Shown here: positions 23,900 to 34,007 of the stretch, piece after piece
How the letters are laid out: the number at the start of each line of letters is the position of its first letter
How positions within the stretch are numbered: the stretch's first letter is position 1
Translations under genes and position numbers: made by a program
Notes under the pieces: generated by a model
Database searches by the model: none
Told to the model about the DNA's origin: nothing
The model's input: only the letters and a program-made list of their open reading frames with translations
NCBI RefSeq assembly: GCF_037392515.1
Contig: NC_090291.1
Coordinates: 40,903,501-40,967,500 of the forward strand
Origin: Haliotis asinina
Taxonomy: Eukaryota; Mollusca; Gastropoda; Lepetellida; Haliotidae
DNA: 64,000 bases
Direction of reading: 5' to 3'

Positions 23900-25210
23900 T
23901 GGCAGTAGCGAAATTTACGACAACGCTGATCTCACCAGTGAAAACCTGATTTTACTAAACTCGCTCTCAGCTAATGTTTATCGTCCTTCAAGGACTAGTT
24001 TCACATTTAAAATTGGTTGTAATGTTTTGGAATATAACTCTGCTTATAAATATCTTGGAATTTGGTTACAGGAAAATCTGGATGTAAACCTTACGGCTAA
24101 AGACATAGCAAGATCGGCCAGTCGTACTCTTGGAGTAATTATTTGCAAATTTCGGTCAGTACGTGTCATGGTTTGTAATGTTTATAATACTCTGTATAAT
24201 AATTTAGTTAAGACTATGTTGGCCTATGGCGCTACCATATGGGGTACAAACAGCTTAGCTGCATCAAGGCAGATCAAAACCATGCTTGCAGACTTTTGCT
24301 ATTCATCGGATTTAGGAGACTAAATTTAGCAGTCAGGGTAGAAATGGTATGGAGCAATCTTTTCTGTAAGCCAAGAATGGAAACACTTAGGTTTTGGAGT
24401 AAATTGAATTAGCAGACTCTAGATTGCTAAGTGTCATTATACAATGGTCTGGACAGTTTGACAGATTTTGGGTTAATTTTATCTAAAGTTTACTTCCTAA
24501 TTTATAGCTTTCGGTTAATGACATTTATAACATGACAAGACTTGATGTTAAACTATCTTGTGAGTGGATTCAATCTCTTGACGAAAAGAATGGTTTAGAG
24601 AATTGTAAGATGATGGAGGAGAGTCGAATGCAAATACACTACGAACGTACAGGTCTTTCCCAAATTCTCTGGTAGCTGGACCGTACTTATACATTGATTG
24701 CCTAGTATCACCACCGTGACCTCATCAAGCAACGGTGTACTTATTTCCCCTTAGAAGGTTCACTCGACCTAAGACATCCCTGGAACATCGGTTATGTAAG
24801 TTCTGTGACTCCCACTAAGTGGAAGATGAAATTAATTTGTTGTTCAGTTGCCCATTCTGTTCAGATCTGCATTACAGTTTTCTCATGGAGTTGAAACAAC
24901 TAGACTCTGCTTTCTCGCTGCTGAATGCCGTTCAGCAAGCAGTGTTTGTGCTGCAACGCACAGTCATTGATAAACATGTTGCAGCTCTTGTCAAACGCAT
25001 GTGCAGGAGACTAAATACATCTTAGTACGGGGGTGGTGTGAATGTACGTATGTTTGAGTGCAAGAATCTGGATGTGGGATATATATGCAACACATATTTG
25101 TATCTGTCTCAACTGTGATGTGTGTCTCGTAGGCCAAATGGCCGGATGGTATGTAAACGTGTTCATCGTGTCATCATGGGATATAATATAAACATATTAT
25201 TATTATTATT
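23900..25210 (+). mobile_element. Decayed LINE 3' end (reverse transcriptase C-terminus)
   Basis: At about 23990-24322 the plus strand encodes FTFKIGCNVLEYNSAYKYLG, then DVNLTAKDIARSASRTLG and MLAYGATIWGT, the post-YxDD thumb region of a non-LTR retrotransposon reverse transcriptase. A later frame (24819-25025) has EDEINLLFSCPFCSDLH, the typical C-terminal HxxxC-like tail. Stops and frame changes separate the two, so it is dead, and only the 3' part is present. The 3' UTR ends in ATAAACATATTATTATTATT, a normal LINE microsatellite tail. The clade is uncertain (CR1-, L2- or RTE-like); no endonuclease region is visible. Confidence 0.85.
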
Positions 25211-25214
25211 TACA

Positions 25215-27458
25215 GATTGAGATAGAAATGCAGCAGAGAGGGTTTGGGTGATCCTGGCACAGTCAGGCTGGTCAAGCTCATCATCAGCTCAGGCCCCTCT
25301 ACACGCAGCCCAGACAGCGAATGGGACTTCTCCCAGGAAACACTGCCTAGTCGAACCCACCAAGAACTTTCCGGAGAATATGGAGGCTCCCCAACACTGC
25401 AGCCTTCTGCATTACCCAGATTGTCAGAAGGGCTGTGCTCCCGGTGGAGAACCCGGGCACTCTCCTCATCTGCGCTAACAGATCAGGAGGTACCAAACCA
25501 AGGGCACCGAGAACAATGGGGAGCCTGACGACAGTGTACTTGGGATGCAATCGAGAAATTTCAAAGGCGAGGTCCGCATATTTATCATGCTTTTCCTGAA
25601 TCTTGCCAATCACATTGCTGTCAAAAGGGACAGAAAATTCTATGATATAAATAATTTCATTGGCGTTATCAAAAAGGACAAGATCAGGTTTGTTTGCTGG
25701 AATTCGTCTCGGGCTGTATATTGGCCTATTCCAGAGAAGTTTGAAAGCATCATTTTCCAGGACACCCTGGACATGTTCAGGGTCGTACCATGGATGGACC
25801 TCAGAGTCAAAGCCACAGGCATGGCGGAGACGATAATAAAAGCAGCGAGCCATGCCATCATGTCTTTTAAGATATGCTGTTTGTGCCAAGGAAGGGCATC
25901 CACTGACAAGGTGTTGGACAGTCTCTGTAAATTTATTGCAAAGACGACATTTCATATTGATATTTTCTTTAAGAATCACATTCTGGCGATTGCGAGTGGG
26001 AAGTGACTGGTCCTGAGCAGCAAAAAGGAAGCCCTCAGTTTCACATTTAAGACCAGCCGACTTCATCCAGGCGAAGGAGTCGGTTGGATTGCTGTTCTGT
26101 TCCACACACTGCATATACACACGATGCAATGGCTTCTCAGACAGCTTCTCCACAAAGGACCGACTCTGGGCAGACTTGGTGAAAGACTTCACCTGGTTTA
26201 CTCCCATCACTGTGCCGTCCAGCAGTACATCGCCATCAACAAAATCAACTTCAAATTTCAAATTGTGTCCAACAACCTTGGCACGCTTAAAGTAGCTGTG
26301 GAATTCCTTGCTTTCATCATGAATCTTGACGTGCATCACCAGAGAATCATCTGACAAATAAATATGTGCAAAAGTACACAATGAAATTCTGTCATGAAGA
26401 GCTTCCACATTAATCAAACCCCGACCTCCCGAATTGATTGGCATATATAAACGATTAAGAGAGGAACGAGGGTGGTGTGCTCTGTTATCAGACATGATCC
26501 TTCTGGTCAGGCGGTCAAGACTCTGGATGTCTTGTTTTGTCCAATCAACTACTCCAAAGGAGTAGGAGAAGACTGGCACAGCAAAAGTATTGGTGGCTTT
26601 GACTTTGTTTCGAGCATTTAGCTCTGAACTCCAGATTTTCTTTAAACGAGATTTATACTCGGCCCGAAGTTTATCTTGAATCAGGGCATTCTGGAGCTTG
26701 TCTCGAACTTGCATTCCAAGATAGGTGTAGGCCTGATCTTCCACAAAATGCTCAATAACTCCTCCCCCTTGTAACTTGACCGATCCATCATTAGTTACCT
26801 TGCCACGTTTCAGATGAAGAGTATTACATTTGTCGAGTCCAAATGTCATGCCAATATCATTAGAGAAGGACTCGACAAGGAGAACCTGTTCTTTCAAATT
26901 GGTCTCTCCTTTGGCAAGGAGCTCGATGTCATCCATATAGAGGAGATGAGTGAGAGGTGTTGGGGATCTGTGCTGAGGAGGTCCGGGATGGTACCCTTCC
27001 TCCCCGTTGAGCAGGAAACTCAAAGGATTTAGAGACAGACAAAAAAGCAATGGACTGAAGGAGTCCCCCTGAAATATTCCCCTTCTGATTGGAATAGATT
27101 CCGATGTCTGCACCTCTCCTTGCGAGTACATCTCAAGTTGAGTCGACCAGCAACTCATTAAAGACTTGAGTAAATCAAGTAGTCGCTCAGGGAGGTCAAT
27201 ACACTGAAGAGACTTCAGAATCCATTCGTGAGGGACAGAGTCGTATGCCTTTTTGTAGTCTATCCAGCACATGGAGAGGTTGCGGTGGTATGTTTTAGCC
27301 TCTTCCAAAATCATTTTCTGTACAAGAAGTTGATCCTTGCACCCCCAACATCCCTTTCTCGCCCCCTTCTGCTCTCTGTAAATTGTCTCATTGGAAGAGC
27401 AGTAACATGACACGAGGTTTGACAAACACCCTGTGAATAATTTATATTGAGTATTTAG
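25215..27458 (-). mobile_element. R4/Dong-like non-LTR retrotransposon, 5' truncated, ORF intact
   Basis: The element lies between near-identical flanks ACATATTATTATTTACA (27459-27475) and the same sequence with two extra ATT units (25192-25214). On the coding strand this is a TAA microsatellite. It has about 130 bp of 3' UTR and one continuous frame (25347-27425). The 5' end is lost inside the reverse transcriptase, which is usual for target-primed insertion. The target resembles that of Dong, an R4-clade element known to insert into TAA repeats. It landed in the tail of the LINE at 23900-25210, so it is younger than that copy. Confidence 0.85.
25347..27425 (-). CDS. Retrotransposon polyprotein: reverse transcriptase + zinc knuckle + RLE endonuclease
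   Basis: A 692-codon open frame without a true start (first shown codon TTG), since the N-terminus is truncated. Order: EQKGARKGCWGCKDQLL (RT blocks 1-2), MCWIDYKKAYDSVPH (block A), RRGIFQGDSFSPLLFCLSLN (block B), LLYMDDIELLAK (catalytic YMDD), a thumb with TYLGMQV, then a CxxC...H...C knuckle (CRLCNKFTETVQHLVSGC). It ends with a restriction-like endonuclease: KPDLVLF followed by IIYIIEFSVP, matching the PD...(D/E) catalytic pattern, and a downstream Lys. This layout is that of the R4/Rex6/Dong group. It is not a host gene. The intact frame suggests a recent insertion. Confidence 0.92.
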   Translation of the reverse strand: MSNLVSCYCSSNETIYREQKGARKGCWGCKDQLLVQKMILEEAKTYHRNLSMCWIDYKKAYDSVPHEWILKSLQCIDLPERLLDLLKSLMSCWSTQLEMYSQGEVQTSESIPIRRGIFQGDSFSPLLFCLSLNPLSFLLNGEEGYHPGPPQHRSPTPLTHLLYMDDIELLAKGETNLKEQVLLVESFSNDIGMTFGLDKCNTLHLKRGKVTNDGSVKLQGGGVIEHFVEDQAYTYLGMQVRDKLQNALIQDKLRAEYKSRLKKIWSSELNARNKVKATNTFAVPVFSYSFGVVDWTKQDIQSLDRLTRRIMSDNRAHHPRSSLNRLYMPINSGGRGLINVEALHDRISLCTFAHIYLSDDSLVMHVKIHDESKEFHSYFKRAKVVGHNLKFEVDFVDGDVLLDGTVMGVNQVKSFTKSAQSRSFVEKLSEKPLHRVYMQCVEQNSNPTDSFAWMKSAGLKCETEGFLFAAQDQSLPTRNRQNVILKENINMKCRLCNKFTETVQHLVSGCPSLAQTAYLKRHDGMARCFYYRLRHACGFDSEVHPWYDPEHVQGVLENDAFKLLWNRPIYSPRRIPANKPDLVLFDNANEIIYIIEFSVPFDSNVIGKIQEKHDKYADLAFEISRLHPKYTVVRLPIVLGALGLVPPDLLAQMRRVPGFSTGSTALLTIWVMQKAAVLGSLHILRKVLGGFD

Positions 27459-27671
27459 ACATATTATTATTTACATCGTCAAAACAGTTAAAGCAGGAGG
27501 CATGGCAGGAACAGCTTGTGCTATGGCAACGTCAGCTCATCCGACCTACAACATCAGCTACACACGTGCTGGTGTTATCGACCTCGTCTATATCACCAGA
27601 TCAGCAAAACGCTATGATCAACCATATGGTGTTAGTTGTATCGAACATACAGTCAACGACCGTTGCGTCGA

Positions 27672-27839
27672 GTGAGTGAATTATTGAGTTAAATTGACAC
27701 CGCTTGTAGCAATACTCCAGCTATATGAAGGCGGGTGACACGAGAAATGGTCTTCTCAGTTTGAAACCCTATGGGGAACCGAACTCGGATCTTCGGCGTG
27801 AATAGCGAACGCTATGATCACTAGGCTACCCCATCGCCC
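27672..27839 (-). mobile_element. SINE family A, full-length with target duplication
   Basis: This 168-bp copy on the minus strand begins GGGCGATGGGGTAGCCTAG (A box) and has GGTTCCCC-type B-box sequence, the conserved TATTGCT block (here diverged), and an AATTCACTCACT tail. Flanks CCGTTGCGTCGA (27660-27671) and CCGTTGTGTCGA (27840-27851) form a 12-bp target duplication with one mismatch. Confidence 0.85.
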
Positions 27840-27851
27840 CCGTTGTGTCGA

Positions 27852-30249
27852 AGTAGAAGGGACATACGTAATCGTGTAATCCGGGATTCGACACAAGCCA
27901 CATGATCCATCGAGCATGTGAGGATTGAAAACGTATAATAACGATTTTCGCAGATATGCAGGTTTTCGAAATTAACAAAGGGTGCGCAGGGACTTCACAG
28001 AGGCTGCATCAAGTTTTGATAACAAGACACAAGGGCATTCGATACATGACAGTTCGTCATAACGGTGTGTGCCAGTACGTGTACAATGGCTACGTCTAGA
28101 TGATGATGGCGATATTCTGAGTGAGACTGGCAGGCTGAGCAGTCTTTGAGTAATTTGGTTTATCATTAATATTATTACTGAATGCTTGTACTTATGTTTC
28201 CCGTTCGTGAATCCAAACATCGACATAACTTATGAAAACACAATAAAACACCTTTCAAACGTAATAAACTTTATAAACAAGTAAACAGATGTATATGCAT
28301 GGATAGTGAAGTAAACCTATGAAGTCATATAACCTGATAACATTAATATTTTGCTCCAGTATATCAGCACATGGCAAGTAAGGCAGCAATTCCAGGATGC
28401 ACCACTTCTGCTGCCAACAACAGGAACGTTTTGGAAACGTTTTAAGTAGCTGTCTTCAAGGCGAATAAAGTTTCAATTTGATGCAAGCTTTTCAGCTCAG
28501 GTTTAACTTTTTGTCGTCCGCCCGGATTGATCCGGGTTTCAGACTGGGCTCTGCCGCGTAAGTGTAGTGTAGCGCAACGCAAATAACAGGGGGAACTAGA
28601 GAAGAAGTAACTGACAAGTTAAGAAGCATGGTCAACTTCAGCTCGGGCATTGGCCATGACGAATTATGCAGTGACTCCCCCGTCCTTCCCTCCCCCCTCC
28701 CCCCTCCCCCTCCTTAACAGGTAATCATAATCTTCTGCTGCTGTTGAATACCTTTAGAAATATTACTTTGTGAAAAATATGAATATGCAATTACTAAATC
28801 TAAAAAGAAGATTGCAATTTGAGGTTTAAGTGTAGTTTATATTTGGCAACAGAAACAGTTTGAGAGTGGTGTTTAATGCTGTAAATGGAAAGGATACTAG
28901 TATATAATGAAGAAAAAACGTTCCCAAGGTGCAACCAATTTTGTAGGATATATGTCTATAGGTTTATATGTTACTATTGGATATGCTGCTACAAGATAAT
29001 TTACTAGCCGATGATTTACTAGTCGATTTAAAAAGCTAGAAGATATTATCCCGTCCTCGTCTTACGGTGTAAAATATAGCGATTCTATTATGATATGTAC
29101 CCTTGACCCAGTCAGTTGTTGTTTGTTTTAAATTTAAATTACATTTATTCTTAGCAAACTAAAGTCCTGTCATATCTGCACAAAATCTACACAAAATTGA
29201 AATCGGAACTCATATTATATGCATTTTCTTCTGCAGAGTTAAACGCTATCACATCTTCGTTTCGGAAGTGAGGTCCACTGTCACACAGAATTTCTCTGGC
29301 TGTCCGTGATTGGACGAGTATTTAAACATAATCGAGCAAAATTAAAATAAATAAAAAAATAGACATAGCATACACATGCAGGCCTTATGGGTCATTCCTC
29401 ACGAGGACACACAATAGAAAGTATCAAGTAACATCAGTAGAATGTGATTTTATGGAGATGGATTATTGACTCCAAACGTATATACAGTCATTATGTATTA
29501 AACAGAGTGGAACGTGTATAACCTGAAAAAAGTGCATATTTTGAGCATTAGATCTCATGTCATTTAATGAACATTGCATTTAATATACGTCGCTTGGCCA
29601 GGATTTCAGAGCATTCCTAAGAATTGTCTTCTTTCATTAAGGTGCTGTCAGCCACGTGACTGCAGCCATGTTTGATTCTTTGAGTTCAGGGTCACATTTA
29701 AACCACATGGTTCAGAAGGACTGAAAATGAAAAGCAAAGATTTTCAGGAGACAAAACACACGCTTTTTCGAAAAGTCTGTTACTTTTCTGTGTTTTCCCT
29801 AAAATTCACATATCAAAATCTCGAGTCCCAGTTTATTATACTGCATTGTGTTCCGCATCCCCATTTACGTTTAAAAAACCCCACCAAATTCAACAAATAC
29901 AATTCGAAGAACGTGAATAGACACATAAACTGTAGACTGGAGAATCCTGGTGCTATTGAAGTTAATTGTGCCAGGTAACAGTGGGTAATATTTATCTTAA
30001 GTTCATTATTTCATAAAACAAAAACACACAGAAACATGTTTTATAAATTAGGTTATACCCCAACACCATTCACATAGGTCGACCAGTCTAATACAAGGCA
30101 TTGCTGGAAGAGTAGGAGTGAGAGACCCCAACAAGGTGCTGCGGAGACAGTTGCCAAGGAAGGATTTGGTTCAGTCAGCGGTTTTCATCAGAATCACAGA
30201 CAGCGACTGACTAAAGGCTGAGTATATGTCTCTCTTTGTGCATCAATAG
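27852..30249. other. Intergenic between TG-1 and TG-2
   Basis: No exon or known repeat. A C-rich strand at 28677-28713 is listed separately. A minus-strand AATAAA (plus TTTATT at 29832-29837) lies about 415 bp past the TG-2 stop and could be its polyadenylation signal; this is weak evidence. Confidence 0.45.
28677..28713 (-). other. Potential G-quadruplex on the minus strand
   Basis: CCCCCGTCC followed by CCCTCCCCCC, TCCCCCC, TCCCCC gives at least four runs of three or more G on the minus strand, with one-base loops. Confidence 0.6.
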
Positions 30250-33200
30250 CTACTTGATTTCCACGGCGTAGTAGCCGATGATGTCAGGCAACTCGTTGGA
30301 GTCGAAGCTGATGCTGATATCTCTGTCCTTGCTACTCCGGGGATGAGGGAGAGGCTTCATGTTGAGGGTCTGACGCCACGTGCCCCTGGGTTCAATGTCC
30401 CTGGAACAGAGCATAAGGTTCTGTTGATAAAACTCAGTAAGTATAAGTTAAAAAGACGATTATTACACAGGCATGTGAACCATATATTACTGTAGGCGTT
30501 ATGTCCTCGATGATTGCGGAAGCAATATCTTTGAGGGTATGTGAGAGGTGTTTGAAGATAAAATAATATTCTTTAGGTTATGCGAGTTATATTTGTGGAT
30601 CAAACATTATTCTTCAGGTCATGTGAGAGATGTATCAGGGTCAAATGATATTCTTGGGGTTTTGGGAGACATGTTTGTGGATCAAAATTATTCTTAAGGT
30701 TCTGTGAGAGATCTCTATGGATCAAATAATATCCTTCAGGTTCTGCCATTGATGTTTGTGGATCAAATGATATTCTTAAGGTTATGTGAGTGTTGTTTGT
30801 GGATCGAAAATATTCCTATGGTTTTGAGGAAATGTCAGAGATGTTTGTAGATGAAATATGTTTTTCGAGGTTATGTGACAGATGTTTATGGATCAAATAA
30901 TATTCTTAAGGTTATGTGAGAGATGTTTGTGGATCGAAAATATTGCTAAGGTTTTGTGGAAATGTCAGAGATGTTTGTAGATCAAATTTTTTTTCGAGGT
31001 TATGTGACAGATGTTTATGGATCAATAATATTCTTAAGGTTATATCAGAGATGTTTGTGGATCAAATGATTTTCTCGAGGTTATGTCAACAACGTTTGTG
31101 GACCAAACACTGCTGTTGAGGTTTTGTGGGAGATATGTGTGGACATTACTACAGAAATCATGTGATATCTGTTTGTTAACCAAACATTATTGTTGAGGTT
31201 ACGTGTGAGATGTGTGTGGACCAACCATTACTCTATTACTATAGACTTTATGCGAGAAAATTGTATGGACTAAACAATGCCATTGACTTTATGTATGAGA
31301 TGTTTGTGAACGAAAAAGCTGAGGCTCCTGAGACGTGTCGTATCACTCTTAACATGGTGTGAGGATGTTTGTAAACCAAACATTGTGAGAGAAATGTATG
31401 GACTGACGCTACTGGGGACATGTTATGCAAGAGAGGTTTGTGGACAGACGTCACAGGGAACTTGCGTGAGAGAGGTCAGTACACTGACCCCACTTCCAAG
31501 TTGTCTATGTCAAGGTCCACGCACTCCAGACCCCCTTCGATGTCAATCTTGCAGTCAGTCAGCTTCACATCCAATGGGTTAGTGAAGATCAGCTCTACCT
31601 TGATGGATTCAGATAGGCTGCATGTCTCTGGACCCTAAAATGCACGTCGACATATATCAGCTCATTTCAACCCACATCCGACACACAATCGACATATAAC
31701 CGATGGGTACTTGACTGACATATGGTCAGACACGCCTTTCTGAGAAAGGAGGGTACACTCTCTTAAGAAGGGGATTGGACTGGAGGGTGGGGCATACATA
31801 ATTATTTAGAGAGTTTCAATGGTCTGTTAATAGACGTCCAGGACAATAGAAGGGAGAGTACGCGCAACAGTATCAAAAAGGTTTAATTCTTTAAAATGAA
31901 TAGGTAACAACAATAACAGCAATACAATATACGGGTGCCTTGGTAATATGACGTACCTCTGGCATCAAATAGGAATAGAGTTGCCGTTCTTGTTTAGAGT
32001 GGTGCTGTTATCATGGGCCAATATAAAATCTTTCCAGATCGGTACGAGTCGCTATTCGGCTTGTCCCGGAATAACATGAGTTGGTCACAAATGCGTCATT
32101 TAACCGAAGGAGCAAGGAGCTGTGTGTTGATAAGGGAGGTAACCACGACTTACCTTTACTTCAATGTCTGGTCGCCTCAGTCGGAAGAGTTCGTTGGCGC
32201 TGACGGTATGGAATGTATGGAAAAAAGTTGCAACGACCTTAAGCTCAAAATTGAAACCCCCACTGGGGTTAGCAACAGCACGGTCTTTGTCCACTTCAAC
32301 CTTCAAAGTCTCCGCTAAAGAAACAAGAGAAATACTTACTCAAAAGAATTTATACAAAACCACATCATCAAAGAATACTAGTCCTGGTGTAATACTCAAT
32401 GTGTAAGGAATAACGAAACTTATGGGTCCCGAGTCACAACGCTTAAAGTTACGACCTACATGTACATGTATATACTACATGTATATGTATGTACATGTAT
32501 GTGTATATTGTATCATTGGCTTACGAAAGTCTGAGGGCCAGATCGGACCCTAATAAACAAAACTCGCTTCACTGAAACAGGGTTTTTCAGGTTTTATTCC
32601 ACTTAACAATTTAGATGAGGGAAACAAATGAGGGAACACATGAAAGTGCAGGTGTTCCTTTGTTTTTTCACGTTTTCTTTAATCTTTGTATTGCCTTGTG
32701 GTCGAAAGTCTGAGACTAAATAAGGGAACAGTGTGCCATGAAGTGGTATGCCCTGATTTGTTTTTCCTCCGTATATATACACAGTGGGTAAAAGCTGATT
32801 GATTCGGATGACAAGGCTTTACTAAAGACTGAAATGGAATGATCATACTCTGGTTCGAGTCCAGTTGAATGTCCTTGACCTTCCTCAAACCCGCAACTCC
32901 AGGGGACGTGTCGAAGTACGTTTTGTAGATCACCGCCAGAGTAACGTCCTTGATGGCTACGGCTTCTTTACCTTTGTTCGTCACGTGTACGGTGAACTCG
33001 AAACCGTTACCCACAAATATGTCATCGACCTCTTCAATGTCAATTTCGATATCCTGTTTGAACACATCATTTCGAAATAACACTGTATGTCAAGTGAGTG
33101 GACAATGTTGTTTAACAGCTGTCAATATTTCAACTGCACATGTCTAACGGACTACTTCACACCAGGTGTGGACCAGACAAACCGATGACTGAAACGGGGA

Positions 33201-33691
33201 TGTGAAATACATTTTGTGTACAACACCTACCGAAATTGACAATGGTTCATACCACAATCAAACCGAGCAGGACGAAAATGTATTCTGTTGCCTACATTGA
33301 AAAGAAACATTACTGTTTAATTGCAATCGCTGTTGTGATCTGGTACATTGCATACACCGAGGTACATAATAATATATCTTTTAATGTGTTGTCTAATCTG
33401 AGATAATGAGATTTTGATATAAAATCCTAGAAGATCCTACTGTCTCATTTCTGTGTGTTCGTGTATGTTTCATGTTGGTGTGTATGTTGTGAGTATGTGT
33501 ATGTGTGTGTATGTATGTGTGTGTATGTGTGTGTATGTGTGTGTATGTATGTATGTATGTATGTATGTATGTATGTATGTATGTGTGTGTGTGTGTGTCC
33601 GCACGTGTGCGCGTGCGTGTGCGTGTGCGTGTGCGTGTATGTATACATCTTGGTATGTGTGAATGTTTGGTGTTGATACGTAGCGTGTGTC

Positions 33692-33731
<40 letters not shown>

Positions 33732-34007
33732 GGTGGGGAGTGGGGGGCGGAGTTGGTTTGGGGAAGAGAGAGAGGTGACGGTAGGGTGGCGAAGGCACAG
33801 TTCGGTCAAGAACAAAACTTAGATTATGAACAACGCCCTCGAACATATACGTACGGGATCGCTGGTGGGACACTACAATTATTTAGTTCCTAACCTTAAC
33901 CACAGAAACATCCGCCGCTTCGTCTTCTTCATCAAAGAAGGTGCCACCATGCTGAAGGCGGAACATGCGCTGTGCTCTCTTCACGATGTTTCGTTCCTTT
34001 TCGCTGT
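30250..34007 (-). CDS. TG-2 exons 12-16: C-terminal beta-barrels
   Basis: Exon 12 adds an acidic stretch ([15 protein letters not shown]) absent from TG-1. Barrel 1 has [27 protein letters not shown] and [11 protein letters not shown]. Barrel 2 has [20 protein letters not shown] and an [11 protein letters not shown]-terminus. Confidence 0.92.

Noticed and set aside
25545-26006. A 153-codon plus-strand frame
   Set aside because: It is antisense to the retrotransposon polyprotein and has no domain of its own.
33393-33873. Minus-strand frames of 140-142 codons rich in His-Thr
   Set aside because: Compound GT/GA microsatellite inside TG-2 intron 12.
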